A stretch of 64,000 bases of DNA from positions 62,001 to 126,000 of the forward strand of contig NZ_FWXI01000004.1 of assembly GCF_900176355.1 (NCBI RefSeq). The letters run 5' to 3'. The position numbers were made by a program, and so were the translations under genes. Positions 62,258 to 64,000 of the stretch are shown here, one piece after another. This DNA is from Sporomusa malonica (GTDB lineage Bacteria; Bacillota; Negativicutes; Sporomusales; Sporomusaceae). The stretch's first letter is position 1. Each line of letters starts with the position of its first letter. The notes beneath the pieces were generated by a model. The model did not search any database, was not told the origin of the DNA, and saw only the letters and a program-made list of their open reading frames with translations.

Positions 62258-64000
62258 CTAAACCCGGAATTTACCTACTGCCCCCTGGAGGTCTTGAGCC
62301 AGCTTGGCTAACGCCTGACTGGAAGAAGCAATTTCTTCCATTGAAGCTGACTGCTCTTCAGTTGCCGCCGATACCGTCTGGGCTTCTCCCGCAACAGCTT
62401 TACTCAAATCGTCAATTTTCTTTACCGAGTTGACAATTTGCCGACTAACACCCTCCACTTGCTCAATCTCAGTGGAAATCTCCTGTACTTGTGTTGACAC
62501 TTCCGCTATCGTGTTTGCAATCTCCTGGAAGGCCTGCCCTGCAACCTGAACTACACTGGCTCCCATCTTTACTTCCCGAGTCCCGTCGTTCATTGCTATC
62601 ACGGCTTTATCTGTATCTCCTCGAATCTCAGTGATAAGGTTCGCAATCTGTTTAGCAGCTTCCTGAGATTGTTCAGCCAGCTTTCTTACCTCTTCAGCCA
62701 CTACAGCAAAGCCTTTTCCCTGTTCCCCAGCTCGAGCAGCCTCGATAGCAGCATTTAGTGCCAAAAGATTTGTCTGCCCAGCAATGCCGGAGATCGTATC
62801 CACGATCTGCCCGATCTCATTAGAGCGTTCTCCCAGTCTTGCCACTACCTGTGCCGAGCTATTTACCGTTTGTTCAATCTGCGACATTTGGCTGACGGCT
62901 TTGTCTACAGATTGCCTCCCGTCTCGTGCTTTGACTGCGGCCTCAGCTGTCCGGGAAGCTACTTTACCAGCATTAGCTGCCATATGCTTGATACTTAACG
63001 ACATTTCCGCAACCACGCCTGTGGTGTCATCTGCTGCAGCCAGTTGCTCCTCAGCCCCTTTTGCTACATCGGTAATGGATGCCGCCACTTGGTAAGCTGC
63101 CTGAGCAGACTGATCGGCACTTGCAGTAAATTGCTGCGATGCAGCTGCGATCTGGTCTGCCGATTGAGAGACATGGGTAATAATTTTACTTAAACTACCA
63201 TTCATGTCACTGATAGCTGTTGCCAAATGACCTATTTCGTCCTTACGGCCAAGTACATTACCATCTATGCTGACAGTCAAATTACCTGTTGACATCTCAA
63301 CAACCGCTTTTTGGGTATGAAGCAATGGATTAATTAAGGAACGTACCGCCACAAAAGCAAAACCACAAGCTAATAATAGCGAAACGAGCCCGATAATCCC
63401 CTGCATCATCATTGCTTGGGCCATAGCGTTTTCATACTCACGCTGACGTTCCAATACTGCTGCATCAATAGAATCAAACCAAGCCCCTGTACCAATCGTC
63501 CATCTATAAGGTTCAAACATCTTAACATAGCCTCGTTTAGGTAAAGGCTCAGATTGTCCTGGTTTAGGGAACCAATAATTACTAAAGCCCCCACCGCCAT
63601 TATTTTTAGCTGCATTAAAAAGATCTTGTATGACCGGGTTACCCTTTAGGTCTTTAAACTCCCAGCGTACTTTGCCTTCATAATTTTTATTACCTAACAA
63701 AACTATGTTAAAACCTTCGTAGGTATCAATCCACAAATAATTGCCGTTATCATAACGAATCTCGCGAACAATGTCAGCCGCTTTCTTTTTTGCTTCTTGC
63801 TCAGTTAGTACACCTTTCTGCTGTTCTTTATAAATAGATTCAATAATACTAACTGCACCCTCTACCTGAAGCTTTAGTGTCCGTTCAAACTGCGCCATCA
63901 TTGTTTGGCGCATTATAGCTATGTCCGATTGCGCATCCTGTTTCATACGGTATAAGTTGTAACCTACCAAGACTGCTGCTACAAAAAAGATAATCGCGCA
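62258..64000 (-). CDS. Methyl-accepting chemotaxis protein with single Cache domain (partial, 5' end outside)
   Basis: At least 580 residues; the frame stays open to the window end, so the N-terminal TM starts beyond it. A single Cache-type sensor (about residues 30-180 of the visible part; [19 protein letters not shown], read in part) precedes a second TM and a HAMP domain. The signalling hairpin has [21 protein letters not shown]. It should sense a small molecule outside the membrane and signal to CheA. Confidence 0.9.
   Translation of the reverse strand, partial: CAIIFFVAAVLVGYNLYRMKQDAQSDIAIMRQTMMAQFERTLKLQVEGAVSIIESIYKEQQKGVLTEQEAKKKAADIVREIRYDNGNYLWIDTYEGFNIVLLGNKNYEGKVRWEFKDLKGNPVIQDLFNAAKNNGGGGFSNYWFPKPGQSEPLPKRGYVKMFEPYRWTIGTGAWFDSIDAAVLERQREYENAMAQAMMMQGIIGLVSLLLACGFAFVAVRSLINPLLHTQKAVVEMSTGNLTVSIDGNVLGRKDEIGHLATAISDMNGSLSKIITHVSQSADQIAAASQQFTASADQSAQAAYQVAASITDVAKGAEEQLAAADDTTGVVAEMSLSIKHMAANAGKVASRTAEAAVKARDGRQSVDKAVSQMSQIEQTVNSSAQVVARLGERSNEIGQIVDTISGIAGQTNLLALNAAIEAARAGEQGKGFAVVAEEVRKLAEQSQEAAKQIANLITEIRGDTDKAVIAMNDGTREVKMGASVVQVAGQAFQEIANTIAEVSTQVQEISTEIEQVEGVSRQIVNSVKKIDDLSKAVAGEAQTVSAATEEQSASMEEIASSSQALAKLAQDLQGAVGKFRV

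Noticed and set aside
1..64000. CRISPR arrays, tRNA/rRNA genes, prophage or integrase genes
   Set aside because: I looked for regularly spaced repeats, tRNA-like cloverleaf ends and integrase/transposase motifs and saw none; only non-coding palindromic repeats were found.

Overview
The window looks like a chromosomal segment of a diderm, endospore-forming Firmicute, most likely a Negativicute close to Sporomusa/Pelosinus (inference from gene content). It carries a GerA/GerB/GerC spore-germination operon and Gram-positive-style strong Shine-Dalgarno sites and a T-box leader. It also carries clear outer-membrane machinery: ExbB-ExbD-TonB, a TonB-dependent siderophore receptor and a small outer-membrane barrel protein. 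No rRNA, tRNA, CRISPR array, integrase or intact transposase was seen.

Layout. 0-1.5 kb: the end of a patatin-like lipase and a CDF metal transporter. 1.5-14 kb: a peptide-catabolism block on the minus strand. It holds a DODA-type dioxygenase, an M29 aminopeptidase, a sigma-54 activator, a five-gene peptide ABC transporter, isoaspartyl dipeptidase and a C26 amidohydrolase. Two sequences that fit the -24/-12 sigma-54 promoter consensus lie in front of the transporter operon and the dipeptidase operon, so these genes are probably one regulon run by the linked activator. 13.7-17.9 kb: a three-gene operon encoding a truncated, motif-degenerate SF1 helicase-like protein, a PLD-fold protein without the catalytic His, and a small membrane protein. 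This resembles a Mokosh-type helicase/PLD defence pair that has lost its catalytic residues and is the main candidate for something undescribed. 17.9-20.4 kb: a MarR-regulated heavy-metal P-type ATPase. 20.4-27.7 kb: an iron-uptake locus with an AraC regulator, a 61-bp perfect palindrome centred on a Fur box, exbB-exbD-tonB, the receptor, a DUF3649 protein and a PepSY membrane protein.

27.7-42 kb: amtB with an apparent attenuator leader, the RNA-polymerase-recycling helicase HelD, an HD hydrolase, an NSS-family Na+ symporter, a histidine kinase with a DUF3369/HD-GYP response regulator, and an SsuABC/TauABC-type importer. A T-box riboswitch whose specifier reads as GCC (Ala) then precedes an Lrp/AsnC regulator and an aminotransferase. 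42-46.4 kb: the ger operon, ending in a 55-codon two-TM protein not present among longer ORFs. 46.6-54.6 kb: a PAS-GAF-GGDEF-HD-GYP protein, an [FeFe]-hydrogenase-like/chemoreceptor fusion, a YjfL/YjfC-like operon, an HD-domain nucleotidase and a GNAT protein. 54.7-64 kb: a DEAD-box helicase, a barrel protein, a second M29 aminopeptidase, fused remnants of a PAS regulator and an aquaporin, a cupin, a DUF134 regulator, an ECF S component with pyridoxal kinase, and the start-truncated end of a Cache-type chemoreceptor.

Repeats: an 88-bp structured intergenic element occurs twice (84/88 identical by eye). REP-like palindromes of two families (GCGAGATTGC type and GGGGACGGTT type) sit in several intergenic gaps. 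All calls were made by reading the sequence; no database search was run.
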